Below are positions 1-5,903 of a stretch of 11,733 nt of DNA, piece after piece. Source of the stretch: Methanobacteriota archaeon (GTDB lineage: Archaea; Thermoplasmatota; Poseidoniia; Poseidoniales; Poseidoniaceae); NCBI GenBank assembly GCA_002694525.1, contig NZMN01000037.1, positions 21,876 to 33,608 of the forward strand. Direction: 5' to 3'. The notes under the pieces were generated by a model. It had not been told where the DNA came from. It ran no database searches and saw only the letters and a list, made by a program, of their open reading frames with translations. The position numbers and the translations under genes are program-made. The first letter of the stretch is position 1, and each line of letters opens with the position of its first letter.

Positions 1-260
1 CTGAGCCAACCGACGCTTGGGACGAGGTTTCCGAGACGTTGACCGTCGGCTTGTTCACCGATCGAGAAGAGCAGATCCGACAAAAACGGCCCGAGGGGCC
101 ACCCCCCGAATACCTGTTTCAGGCTTCTCTGCAAACGGCACCCGCTGCCGCAAGACCGGAGTCCAGCGGACCGCCTTTACCACCAACGGGCCTCCCGGAA
201 GGGTGGTCGATGGAGCAGTGGGAGCACTACGGCCAGCAGTATCTGGATTCGCAATCCTGA
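1..260 (+). CDS. C-terminal tail of an unknown protein with Trp-rich motif (partial, cut by left edge)
   Basis: An open frame enters from the left edge (first full codon at position 3) and ends at a TGA at 258-260, giving about 85 residues. An internal TTG at 39 could be read as a start, but the frame is open to the edge, so this is most likely the end of a longer protein. The tail begins with a charged segment (DREEQIRQKRPEG), continues through a Pro/Ala-rich linker and finishes with the motif SSGPPLPPTGLPEGWSMEQW followed by EHYGQQYL. The next gene on the same strand carries nearly the same motif in its cytosolic tail, so this protein may also be membrane-anchored with a cytosolic C-terminus, but no membrane segment is visible in the part present. 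Function is unknown. The next start is 51 bases downstream, so co-transcription is possible. Confidence 0.75.
   Translation, partial: EPTDAWDEVSETLTVGLFTDREEQIRQKRPEGPPPEYLFQASLQTAPAAARPESSGPPLPPTGLPEGWSMEQWEHYGQQYLDSQS
162..245 (+). other. Trp-rich C-terminal motif, copy 1
   Basis: This segment encodes 28 residues of the form SSGPPLPxTGLPEGWxMEQW then xxYGxQxL. It matches copy 2 (3744-3827) at 22 of 28 residues. Half of the identical residues (11 of 22) use different codons, so the likeness is kept at protein level and is not a recent DNA duplication. The motif is probably a Pro-rich lead followed by a short amphipathic helix. Its function is not known to me. Confidence 0.8.
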
Positions 261-283
261 GCGACAACATCGAGGACATTCTC

Positions 284-291
284 TTTTGTAT
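284..291 (+). promoter_or_regulatory. possible TATA-like box for the PKD surface protein gene
   Basis: The 51-base gap 261-311 contains one T/A-rich stretch, TTTTGTAT. Its centre lies about 25 bases upstream of the ATG at 312, the distance expected between an archaeal TATA box and the transcription start of a leaderless mRNA. No Shine-Dalgarno sequence precedes this ATG, which fits a leaderless start. No clear BRE element is visible, and read-through from the upstream gene is the alternative. Confidence 0.25.
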
Positions 292-311
292 CAGGACTGC
301 GACCAGAGTTT

Positions 312-3300
312 ATGTTCGGCCGAGCCTTACAAGCCGTCTTCCTCATCGCCCTTTTCACGACCTCGTTGGGATTGGGCATGGTTGAATCCAGCGTCGGTTT
401 TGACGAACCCGACCCCGTCCTTCGCACCGGGGTTGGGACGGGAACCGTTGACGTTCCCACCCATCGAATCGGCGATGAATGGGTGTACGAGACGAAATTT
501 GACGTCTCGCAGCTTCTGGCCCAAGCCAACGTCTCTGCCTCCATCAGCGCCCTCACGGGCGACACAACCAACGAAGTGGTCGATATCTTCTACGCCACCG
601 ACAACAACGGCGACACGGTGTTGGCTTACGAAATTGAAATCAGCGGTGTCTTTACCTCCGGCAACAACAACGCAAACCTCGAAGGTGTCACCGGCCGCTT
701 GGACATCAGGTACGACGGCGTGGACATCATCCGTGCGAGGGATTTGGCAACCATCACCAGCGATTTTACGTTGGACGTTCGCTTCCGACCCTTCAGCATC
801 GGGTTCTTGGAACAAACCCTGGGCGTTGTCAACTTTGACAACACCTACACCCCAGCAAAGGAGCGCTACGACTTCCCCATCCGGAAGGGTGACAGTTGGT
901 GGATGGAGTTTGAAGCCACAACCGAGGTGAGTGGGACCTCCGACTATTTTGATCCAACCGAGTTTGATTCCGAAGAGGACGAGAACAATTCCTGGCAGAT
1001 CATCAAAAACGAGCCCCCCGTTGAAGACGGTGCCTCACCGCAGTACACCGGATGCGACGATTCGTACAAAATCGCCGAGTCCAATGCGACGGGCGTCAAC
1101 CTCGGATTCAACTGGTATTGTCCAGCCGTGCGAGGCAGCGTCTGGAACCGCATCGTCAACCCCGCCGGGTTCACCATCGATTGGATATTGAAAACCTACG
1201 ACCCCGTTGATTCAAACAGCGTTTCCTCATCGTCCTCTCCCGGCGGTCGCAACAACCAGATATCGGTCAGCACCGCCACCACCGCAACGCTGCCAAACGC
1301 CATGGAACAAGTCTCCATCGAATACAGCGTAGCAGGTTCACCGAGCATCCCCATCAAAAACACCAACCTGCAACTCCGCTACGAGATAGCGGGCACGATT
1401 GCCAACCCCACCACCGACAACAACGGCCAAGCACAGGTGTCGCTGAACGTATCTGATGAAGTCGACGACACACCAGCGAGCGACGATTACACGAGTAACG
1501 GTCTCCTGGTGTACGACCCGGTTGCAAAAGTCATCGGGGCAACCACCGTTGTTCAGGATTTGAGCGTGGTTGGTGTTGACCTTGTGGCTCAAGCCAACTC
1601 GGTGATCGTTGAGCGCACTCGAGGTGGCGAAACAACAACGCTCAGTGCATCCATCGGATTTAACGCCCTTCCGGGCGACGTTCTGAGTTTCTCCCTCCCT
1701 GCACAAAACCGAGGTGTGCTCACCGCTCCGTCAACGTTCATGGAGATCGAAACACCCGATGGCGTCGTCGTTCGAGATGCACTACCGTCCATTGCACCCT
1801 ACACCGAGGAGCGCATTGAGGTGGCATGGTCCGTTCCGACCGATCTGGCGATTGGCTTCGCTTCGATGACCTTCACCGTTGACCCCGACGAAAACGTCAC
1901 CGCTGATGCCAACCGGAGCAACAACGTCGCATCCCTGTCCATTTTCATCGGACGCGCACCCACCGCCTCCCTCACCGTTGACCAGAACAAGTACACCTTC
2001 GAGAACGTCACGCTCAACGCCACCGAGAGCTTCGACATCGACGGTGGCGATGTTGACTGCCGCTTTGAGATTGAATCACGGGCGGGGCTCATCGACGTGA
2101 TTGAAGCTCCCGGTTGTTGGACTCAGTGGAACTGGTCCAACGGTGGAACGTGGTCGGTCAAGGTTCTGGTCATCGACGAAGAATTGGACACCGACGAAGT
2201 CGTGATTGACGTGGTCGTTCTCAACAGAGCGCCGACGTTCAACCTCAGTTATCCAGCCTCCGTACCCGTGGAGTCCCCGGTTACGATTCAGGTGTCCAAC
2301 ATGAGCGACATCGATTCGGTGTCAGCGCCGGGTCAAATCTTGAAGATCTACTGGCCGAGTTGGACGGGGTGCGACATCGTTGGGGACAGTCAGGGGAGCG
2401 AAAAAACCTGCACCTTCACCCCAACCGAAGAAGGTCTCCTGTCCGTCGTTGCCGAAGGACGAGACGACGATGGCGAAACAACCAACATCACGGCAGAGAT
2501 CATGGTCCTCAACATCCCGCCCACCGTTTCGGCACCAACGCTGATGAAGGGCGGCGAGGAAGTTTTGCCCGACGAAAACGGGACGTGGCACCTGAACGAG
2601 GACGAGGTTGCGCTGCTCAAGGCAACCGCTACCGACTCTGCAAACGACGCAGGAACGATGCTCGTTGAGTGGCATCCCTCCCTTGCCGACGAAAACTGGA
2701 CCGTCAGCACCGTTGGTGTGGCCTCGTCTCAACCAATGTCCTGGAACACATCGGGAATGCACATCGTTCAAGTCCGAGCGATTGACGGAGACGGCGCTTC
2801 ATCGGAAGCAAAGCAAGGCACGCTGATGGTCCACAACGTTCCACCGACCGTGACCGGCCTGATTCCTTACGAAGCGGTCATCGAAGACAACCCGCTCGAA
2901 CTGACCGTCGTCCCGGACGATACCCCCTCCGACATGGAGACCCTGGAGGTGTGCTGGGACTTGGATGCGAAGTTCGACGCCGACAACGACGGTGAAGCCG
3001 ACAACGATTGCGAGAAAACCGGGGCTTCCATCGTCGCGTCTTGGCCCACCGAGTCCATTCGAATGGTGACCGTCACCGTCACGGACGACGACGGAGCCAT
3101 CGCTCAACAGAGCATGAACGTCAGCGTCATCAACCGTGCACCGGTTGCGGTTTTGGAGACGATGGATGCGTTGGAGGACCTGACAGAGGGCGACAACCTG
3201 ACCCTCACCGGATTCAACTCAAACGACACCGCAAACGACAATCTCACGCTGGTGTATCGCTGGGACGCATCGCACCTCGACACCGACCTTGACGGCGCAA

Positions 3301-3935
3301 AAACAGGCGATGTTGACCACACCGGCCAAACATGGACCATCGAAAACCTCCCGGCCGGAACCCTGACCTTTGTCCTGACCGTGATCGACGACGACGGGTT
3401 GTCCGACCAAAAGGAAATCACCGTTCTGGTCGCTGAAGCACCGCCCGATGGAATTTTTGAAACGATCAGCAGCGCCGTCGGAACAACGACTGCGCTCGTC
3501 ATCGGTGTGCTCGGCATCACCATCCTCGGCCTCCTCAGCTTCTTGCTGTTCACCCGTCGAGGGAAGTCGGATGCGGAGGACTTTGGGATGTTTGAACAAA
3601 GCCAGTTTGCCTCAAACGAGAAAACCATGGCGGCCCTACCGGAAACGCAACCGCTTGCGCAACCGGCGCCCGCTGAAACAGTGGCGCCTCAACCTGAACC
3701 GATGGAAGCCTACGGGACGACCGTCGAGGCTGCAGCGCCCATCAGCAGCGGTCCACCACTTCCCGCAACCGGGCTTCCAGAAGGGTGGACAATGGAGCAG
3801 TGGAACTACTACGGCGAGCAGTGGCTCGCAACCAATCAGCCCGCACCTGCCCCCGTCCAACCCATAGTTTCACAAACTCCACCGACCACTGACGCTCCAG
3901 AGTTGCAATCGTTGCTCGACGATTTGGACTTCTGA
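312..3935 (+). CDS. large secreted PKD/CARDB-repeat protein with one C-terminal membrane anchor
   Basis: The protein has 1207 residues. Residues 1-25 look like a Sec signal peptide (R4, then a hydrophobic run) with no lipobox Cys. Residues 45-300 form a domain I do not recognise, containing C248 and C270. A CARDB-like domain follows at about 418-547. Five PKD/Ig-like repeats then start near 549, 640, 735, 843 and 942, most opened by an (N)xxPP or NRAP boundary. Repeats 4 and 5 contain Asp-rich DxDxDG loops (889-899 and 990-1002) like calcium-binding loops. A single membrane helix spans about 1060-1080 and is followed by RRGK, which puts the N-terminal bulk outside. The cytosolic tail is Pro/Gln/Ala-rich, carries the Trp-rich motif (1145-1172) and ends in an acidic LLDDLDF. 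All eight cysteines are extracellular and fall in close pairs. Many N-x-S/T sequons suggest N-glycosylation. It is probably a surface adhesion or scaffold protein; no catalytic motif is seen. A sepF-like gene follows after nine bases. Confidence 0.9.
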   Translation: MFGRALQAVFLIALFTTSLGLGMVESSVGFDEPDPVLRTGVGTGTVDVPTHRIGDEWVYETKFDVSQLLAQANVSASISALTGDTTNEVVDIFYATDNNGDTVLAYEIEISGVFTSGNNNANLEGVTGRLDIRYDGVDIIRARDLATITSDFTLDVRFRPFSIGFLEQTLGVVNFDNTYTPAKERYDFPIRKGDSWWMEFEATTEVSGTSDYFDPTEFDSEEDENNSWQIIKNEPPVEDGASPQYTGCDDSYKIAESNATGVNLGFNWYCPAVRGSVWNRIVNPAGFTIDWILKTYDPVDSNSVSSSSSPGGRNNQISVSTATTATLPNAMEQVSIEYSVAGSPSIPIKNTNLQLRYEIAGTIANPTTDNNGQAQVSLNVSDEVDDTPASDDYTSNGLLVYDPVAKVIGATTVVQDLSVVGVDLVAQANSVIVERTRGGETTTLSASIGFNALPGDVLSFSLPAQNRGVLTAPSTFMEIETPDGVVVRDALPSIAPYTEERIEVAWSVPTDLAIGFASMTFTVDPDENVTADANRSNNVASLSIFIGRAPTASLTVDQNKYTFENVTLNATESFDIDGGDVDCRFEIESRAGLIDVIEAPGCWTQWNWSNGGTWSVKVLVIDEELDTDEVVIDVVVLNRAPTFNLSYPASVPVESPVTIQVSNMSDIDSVSAPGQILKIYWPSWTGCDIVGDSQGSEKTCTFTPTEEGLLSVVAEGRDDDGETTNITAEIMVLNIPPTVSAPTLMKGGEEVLPDENGTWHLNEDEVALLKATATDSANDAGTMLVEWHPSLADENWTVSTVGVASSQPMSWNTSGMHIVQVRAIDGDGASSEAKQGTLMVHNVPPTVTGLIPYEAVIEDNPLELTVVPDDTPSDMETLEVCWDLDAKFDADNDGEADNDCEKTGASIVASWPTESIRMVTVTVTDDDGAIAQQSMNVSVINRAPVAVLETMDALEDLTEGDNLTLTGFNSNDTANDNLTLVYRWDASHLDTDLDGAKTGDVDHTGQTWTIENLPAGTLTFVLTVIDDDGLSDQKEITVLVAEAPPDGIFETISSAVGTTTALVIGVLGITILGLLSFLLFTRRGKSDAEDFGMFEQSQFASNEKTMAALPETQPLAQPAPAETVAPQPEPMEAYGTTVEAAAPISSGPPLPATGLPEGWTMEQWNYYGEQWLATNQPAPAPVQPIVSQTPPTTDAPELQSLLDDLDF
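3744..3827 (+). other. Trp-rich C-terminal motif, copy 2
   Basis: This segment encodes residues 1145-1172 of the PKD surface protein: SSGPPLPATGLPEGWTMEQW then NYYGEQWL. It lies on the cytosolic side of the membrane helix, inside a low-complexity Pro/Ala/Gln linker, and about 35 residues follow it. The conservation against an unconserved linker points to a docking or oligomerisation element. The spacing of Gly, Thr, Glu, Trp and Leu loosely recalls SHOCT-type short C-terminal domains, but that is only a resemblance. Confidence 0.8.
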
Positions 3936-3947
3936 GGGACGAACGTG
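3933..3947 (+). promoter_or_regulatory. stop codon overlapping a Shine-Dalgarno sequence, setting the SepF start
   Basis: The junction reads TGAGGGACGAACGTG. The TGA stop of the surface-protein gene (3933-3935) overlaps GAGGG (3934-3938), which sits six bases before the GTG start at 3945. This suggests translational coupling and supports the GTG start. The S8/glmS junction has the same design. Confidence 0.6.
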
Positions 3948-4523
3948 GGAAGTTTGTGGCAGTTTTTCGGTTTGCCCGACCCTGAAGGCGGCACAGCACC
4001 GTCCCGTGCACCTGCTTCAGCGGCGAACACCTCCGACGAACCGGTTTCCTTGACGTCAGCAAGCGAAGCCAGTCCCGCACCAACGCCCGCAACGGTTGAA
4101 CCCGGCGATGTAACACCGCAAATGCACAACATCAGCCAGTTGCGAACCCCCCCGCCCGGGTGGAACGGACCTCTTACCCCCGATGGAGAGGCTTTTCACG
4201 ACCTCGGTGTCGTTGTTCAGCGCAATCAGCCGCATCCCAGCAAAGCCCTGCGGTACATCGCCCCCGACGTGATGAAGCGAATCCCCACGACGGCCATGTT
4301 GGAACGCGTCCTGCAGGGCGACACCGCCATCGTTGACCTGCGATCCCTGGTCCACATGGAGAGCCACCAGATGGCTTGCCGCCGAGAGATCAAGCACATG
4401 GCCGACGCCGCCCGAGTCAGCGTGTTCGCCCTGGATGCTGAAGACAAGCTGCTCATGATTCCTGGACAGAACGTGGTGGTGGACATGGAGCGGCATGAAC
4501 TGGGCCTGACGCCGCTGCTGTGA
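3945..4523 (+). CDS. sepF: SepF-like cell-division protein (FtsZ membrane anchor)
   Basis: The protein has 192 residues from a GTG start with a good ribosome-binding site. SepF binds FtsZ and tethers the division ring to the membrane. Three parts are visible. Residues 1-10 (MGSLWQFFGL) form a short amphipathic helix like the membrane-targeting N-terminus of archaeal SepF. Residues 11-100 are a low-complexity Pro/Ala/Ser/Thr linker, longer than in the archaeal SepFs I know. Residues 102-182 match the SepF (DUF552) core: a strand-helix segment, then G125-DTAIVDLRSL, a long helix (about 138-156), VSVFALD and LLMIPG. The gene directly follows the PKD surface-protein gene in an apparent operon, and its TGA abuts the stop of the opposing maf gene. 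The assignment rests on pattern and architecture; the core is divergent and no search was run. FtsZ and its other partners are not in the window. Confidence 0.72.
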   Translation: MGSLWQFFGLPDPEGGTAPSRAPASAANTSDEPVSLTSASEASPAPTPATVEPGDVTPQMHNISQLRTPPPGWNGPLTPDGEAFHDLGVVVQRNQPHPSKALRYIAPDVMKRIPTTAMLERVLQGDTAIVDLRSLVHMESHQMACRREIKHMADAARVSVFALDAEDKLLMIPGQNVVVDMERHELGLTPLL

Positions 4524-5090
4524 TCACACGGTGGACGCCAAAACCTCGAGAAATTCCATTGCTCCACCGGCGATGCCCAGTACGGTGGATTCGTCGCCCT
4601 CCACGAGCCGGGCGTGCTCACCCATTGGACCGGCGAGGTCGTATCCACCCGCTTTTCCAACCCATGAATTTGACGTGAGCAGCGCGTCCATCTGGTCGGC
4701 CGTCAATTCGGGAATGGAGACCACGGCGGATTCACACCAACGGTGCCACACCCCGTTCCATCGAACGGCGGTGGCCGACCAAACTTGGTGCAACCGACCG
4801 CTGAGTCGCAGGAGCATGGTTGCTGCGTGAGCGAGGTCGCGCGGTTTTCCCATGCTCAACGAATGCTCGTCGGGGTCGCTGAGCATGGTGTCGGCGACGA
4901 TGACCAACGAATGCGTGCTGTCAGGAACAGCGTCGGCCTTCCGATGACAAATGGTCGAAACCTGTTCACCGACCGTTCCCGACGGTGGCGTCTCATCCAC
5001 TCCGTCGAGGCCTGCGTGGTGGAGGTCGGGGAACAGGGGTTGAATCAGGGCGTACCGACGAGGTGAGTTTGAGGCCAGCCACGCATCCAT
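4524..5090 (-). CDS. maf: Maf-family nucleotide pyrophosphatase (house-cleaning NTPase)
   Basis: The protein has 188 residues, the usual length of the family. Maf proteins hydrolyse non-canonical or excess nucleoside triphosphates to monophosphate and pyrophosphate in the cytosol. Family signatures seen in order are LASNSPRR (5-12), RKA with K51, VIVADTM with the catalytic Asp D67, GKP (81-83), SGRLHQV (97-103), GKAGGYDLAG (145-154) and VLGIAGG near the C-terminus. A few extra residues lie between ADT and GKP (about 71-80). D67 fixes the family, but I cannot assign the dTTP/UTP or m7GTP subgroup. The ATG at 5090 places the LASNSPRR motif at residue 5, as expected, and I found no in-frame start just upstream. 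No Shine-Dalgarno sequence is visible, so the mRNA may be leaderless. The stop abuts the sepF stop. Maf was first noted in Bacillus through a septation effect, so this neighbour is notable. Confidence 0.88.
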   Translation of the reverse strand: MDAWLASNSPRRYALIQPLFPDLHHAGLDGVDETPPSGTVGEQVSTICHRKADAVPDSTHSLVIVADTMLSDPDEHSLSMGKPRDLAHAATMLLRLSGRLHQVWSATAVRWNGVWHRWCESAVVSIPELTADQMDALLTSNSWVGKAGGYDLAGPMGEHARLVEGDESTVLGIAGGAMEFLEVLASTV

Positions 5091-5181
5091 GCGGTGATGA
5101 ACGGCACCAAGGCCTTGGAGATTCCCATGGAATGCATGCGTGATATTGAAGAATCATTCGGACAACCGGGGAACGAGGCGC
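5091..5181. promoter_or_regulatory. divergent intergenic region between maf and the KaiC/RAD55-like gene
   Basis: These 91 bases are the largest non-coding gap and must hold the maf promoter, and most likely that of the ATPase gene. The only A/T-rich stretch is at about 5141-5157 (TGATATTGAAGAATCATTC). A TATA element here would lie about 40 bases before the ATPase ATG and about 52 before the maf ATG. Just before the ATPase start, GGGGA (5168-5172) and GAGG (5175-5178) are Shine-Dalgarno-like. No operator or strong inverted repeat was seen. Confidence 0.35.
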
Positions 5182-5901
5182 ATGTCCGAGATTGAACGCA
5201 TCCCAACCCACGTTGAAGGACTGGACGAAAAAATGCAGGGTGGCATTCCACAGGGACACATCAGCATCGTCGCCGGTGCGTCCGGTGCCATGAAATCAAG
5301 CCTGACCTTTTCCATGCTCTACAACGCCGTGCTCTACGGTGAGACCAGCGGTATTTACGTCACGCTTGAACAGGGCAAGGACTCGCTCCGCTCGCACATG
5401 GCCAACATGGGCATGAACGTCGACGACCCGAGGGTGCGAAACCGCATCGCGATCATCGACCTGGCCGACCTTCGTGTTCAACTTGACGAGCAGGGCATGA
5501 GCAACCGAGTGGACTGGATGGGCCAACTCATCAAGCAGTTGACGTCATACCGCCAGTCGATCGGCTTTGAGCTCCTCGTGTTCGACTCTCTGGGTGCCTT
5601 TTTCACGCTGACGAAGATGGAAAACCCTCGCGACGAAATCTTCCGACTGTTTGAGGCCGTCCGACGTCTTGAGTTGACGTCGTTTTTCATCTGCGAGATG
5701 ACGGGCGAGGATCACAAGCAATTCGGAGAGTATGGGGTTGAAGATTACCTGTCGGACGGTGTCATGCACCTCGTGATGGAGCGAGACGGCGACGACGTCA
5801 AGCGGAAATTGGGCATTGTCAAGATGCGACACACCAACCATTTGCTGGGCTACAAGCCGTTCAACTGGAAGGAAGGCGAACAGCGGTTCACCATCATTTG
5901 A
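5182..5901 (+). CDS. RecA-superfamily KaiC/RAD55-like ATPase with atypical P-loop
   Basis: The protein has 239 residues and a single RecA-like domain, as in small archaeal KaiC/RAD55 paralogues. It opens with the family entry THVEGLDEKMQGGIPQGHISIV (in part). The P-loop is G32-ASGAM-K38-S39-S40, in which the Gly normally before the Lys is Met37. The catalytic Glu is probably E63 in YVTLEQ. Walker B is LLVFDS with D135. C171-E172 lies on the following strand, and K214-MRHTNH matches the KaiC-type Lys-x-Arg-x-Thr/Ser-x-His motif near the C-terminus. An upstream GTG at 5140 is in frame, but the ATG at 5182 has Shine-Dalgarno-like bases just ahead and begins where the family homology begins. The protein is probably a cytosolic ATP-binding regulator; its partner and pathway cannot be told. 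It lacks ArlH-specific context. Its 3' end converges on glmS with two bases between stops. Confidence 0.85.
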   Translation: MSEIERIPTHVEGLDEKMQGGIPQGHISIVAGASGAMKSSLTFSMLYNAVLYGETSGIYVTLEQGKDSLRSHMANMGMNVDDPRVRNRIAIIDLADLRVQLDEQGMSNRVDWMGQLIKQLTSYRQSIGFELLVFDSLGAFFTLTKMENPRDEIFRLFEAVRRLELTSFFICEMTGEDHKQFGEYGVEDYLSDGVMHLVMERDGDDVKRKLGIVKMRHTNHLLGYKPFNWKEGEQRFTII

Positions 5902-5903
5902 GT

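Noticed and set aside
162..245. Reading the Trp-rich motif as a WW domain
   Set aside because: The LPEGW start is reminiscent, but the spacing to the second Trp and the lack of the central strands and C-terminal Pro do not fit a WW fold.
261..311. A terminator or small RNA in the gap before the surface-protein gene
   Set aside because: There is only one short TTTT run and no stable inverted repeat. The gap is too short for a structured RNA and is better read as a possible promoter.
286..930. Open frame of 214 codons on the plus strand, overlapping the surface-protein gene
   Set aside because: It lies in another frame of a gene with clear signal peptide and domain structure. Its translation is Ser/Pro/Thr/Arg-rich low complexity, as expected for a shadow of GC-rich coding DNA.
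5140..5181. Upstream GTG start for the ATPase, adding 14 residues
   Set aside because: The extra residues (ILKNHSDNRGTRR) fit no family feature, while the ATG at 5182 has Shine-Dalgarno-like bases and begins at the conserved domain edge.
4993..5259. Minus-strand frames across the maf/ATPase gap (88 and 68 codons)
   Set aside because: They overlap both maf and the ATPase gene in other frames, have no motif and are Arg/Pro/Ser-biased, so they look like shadows.
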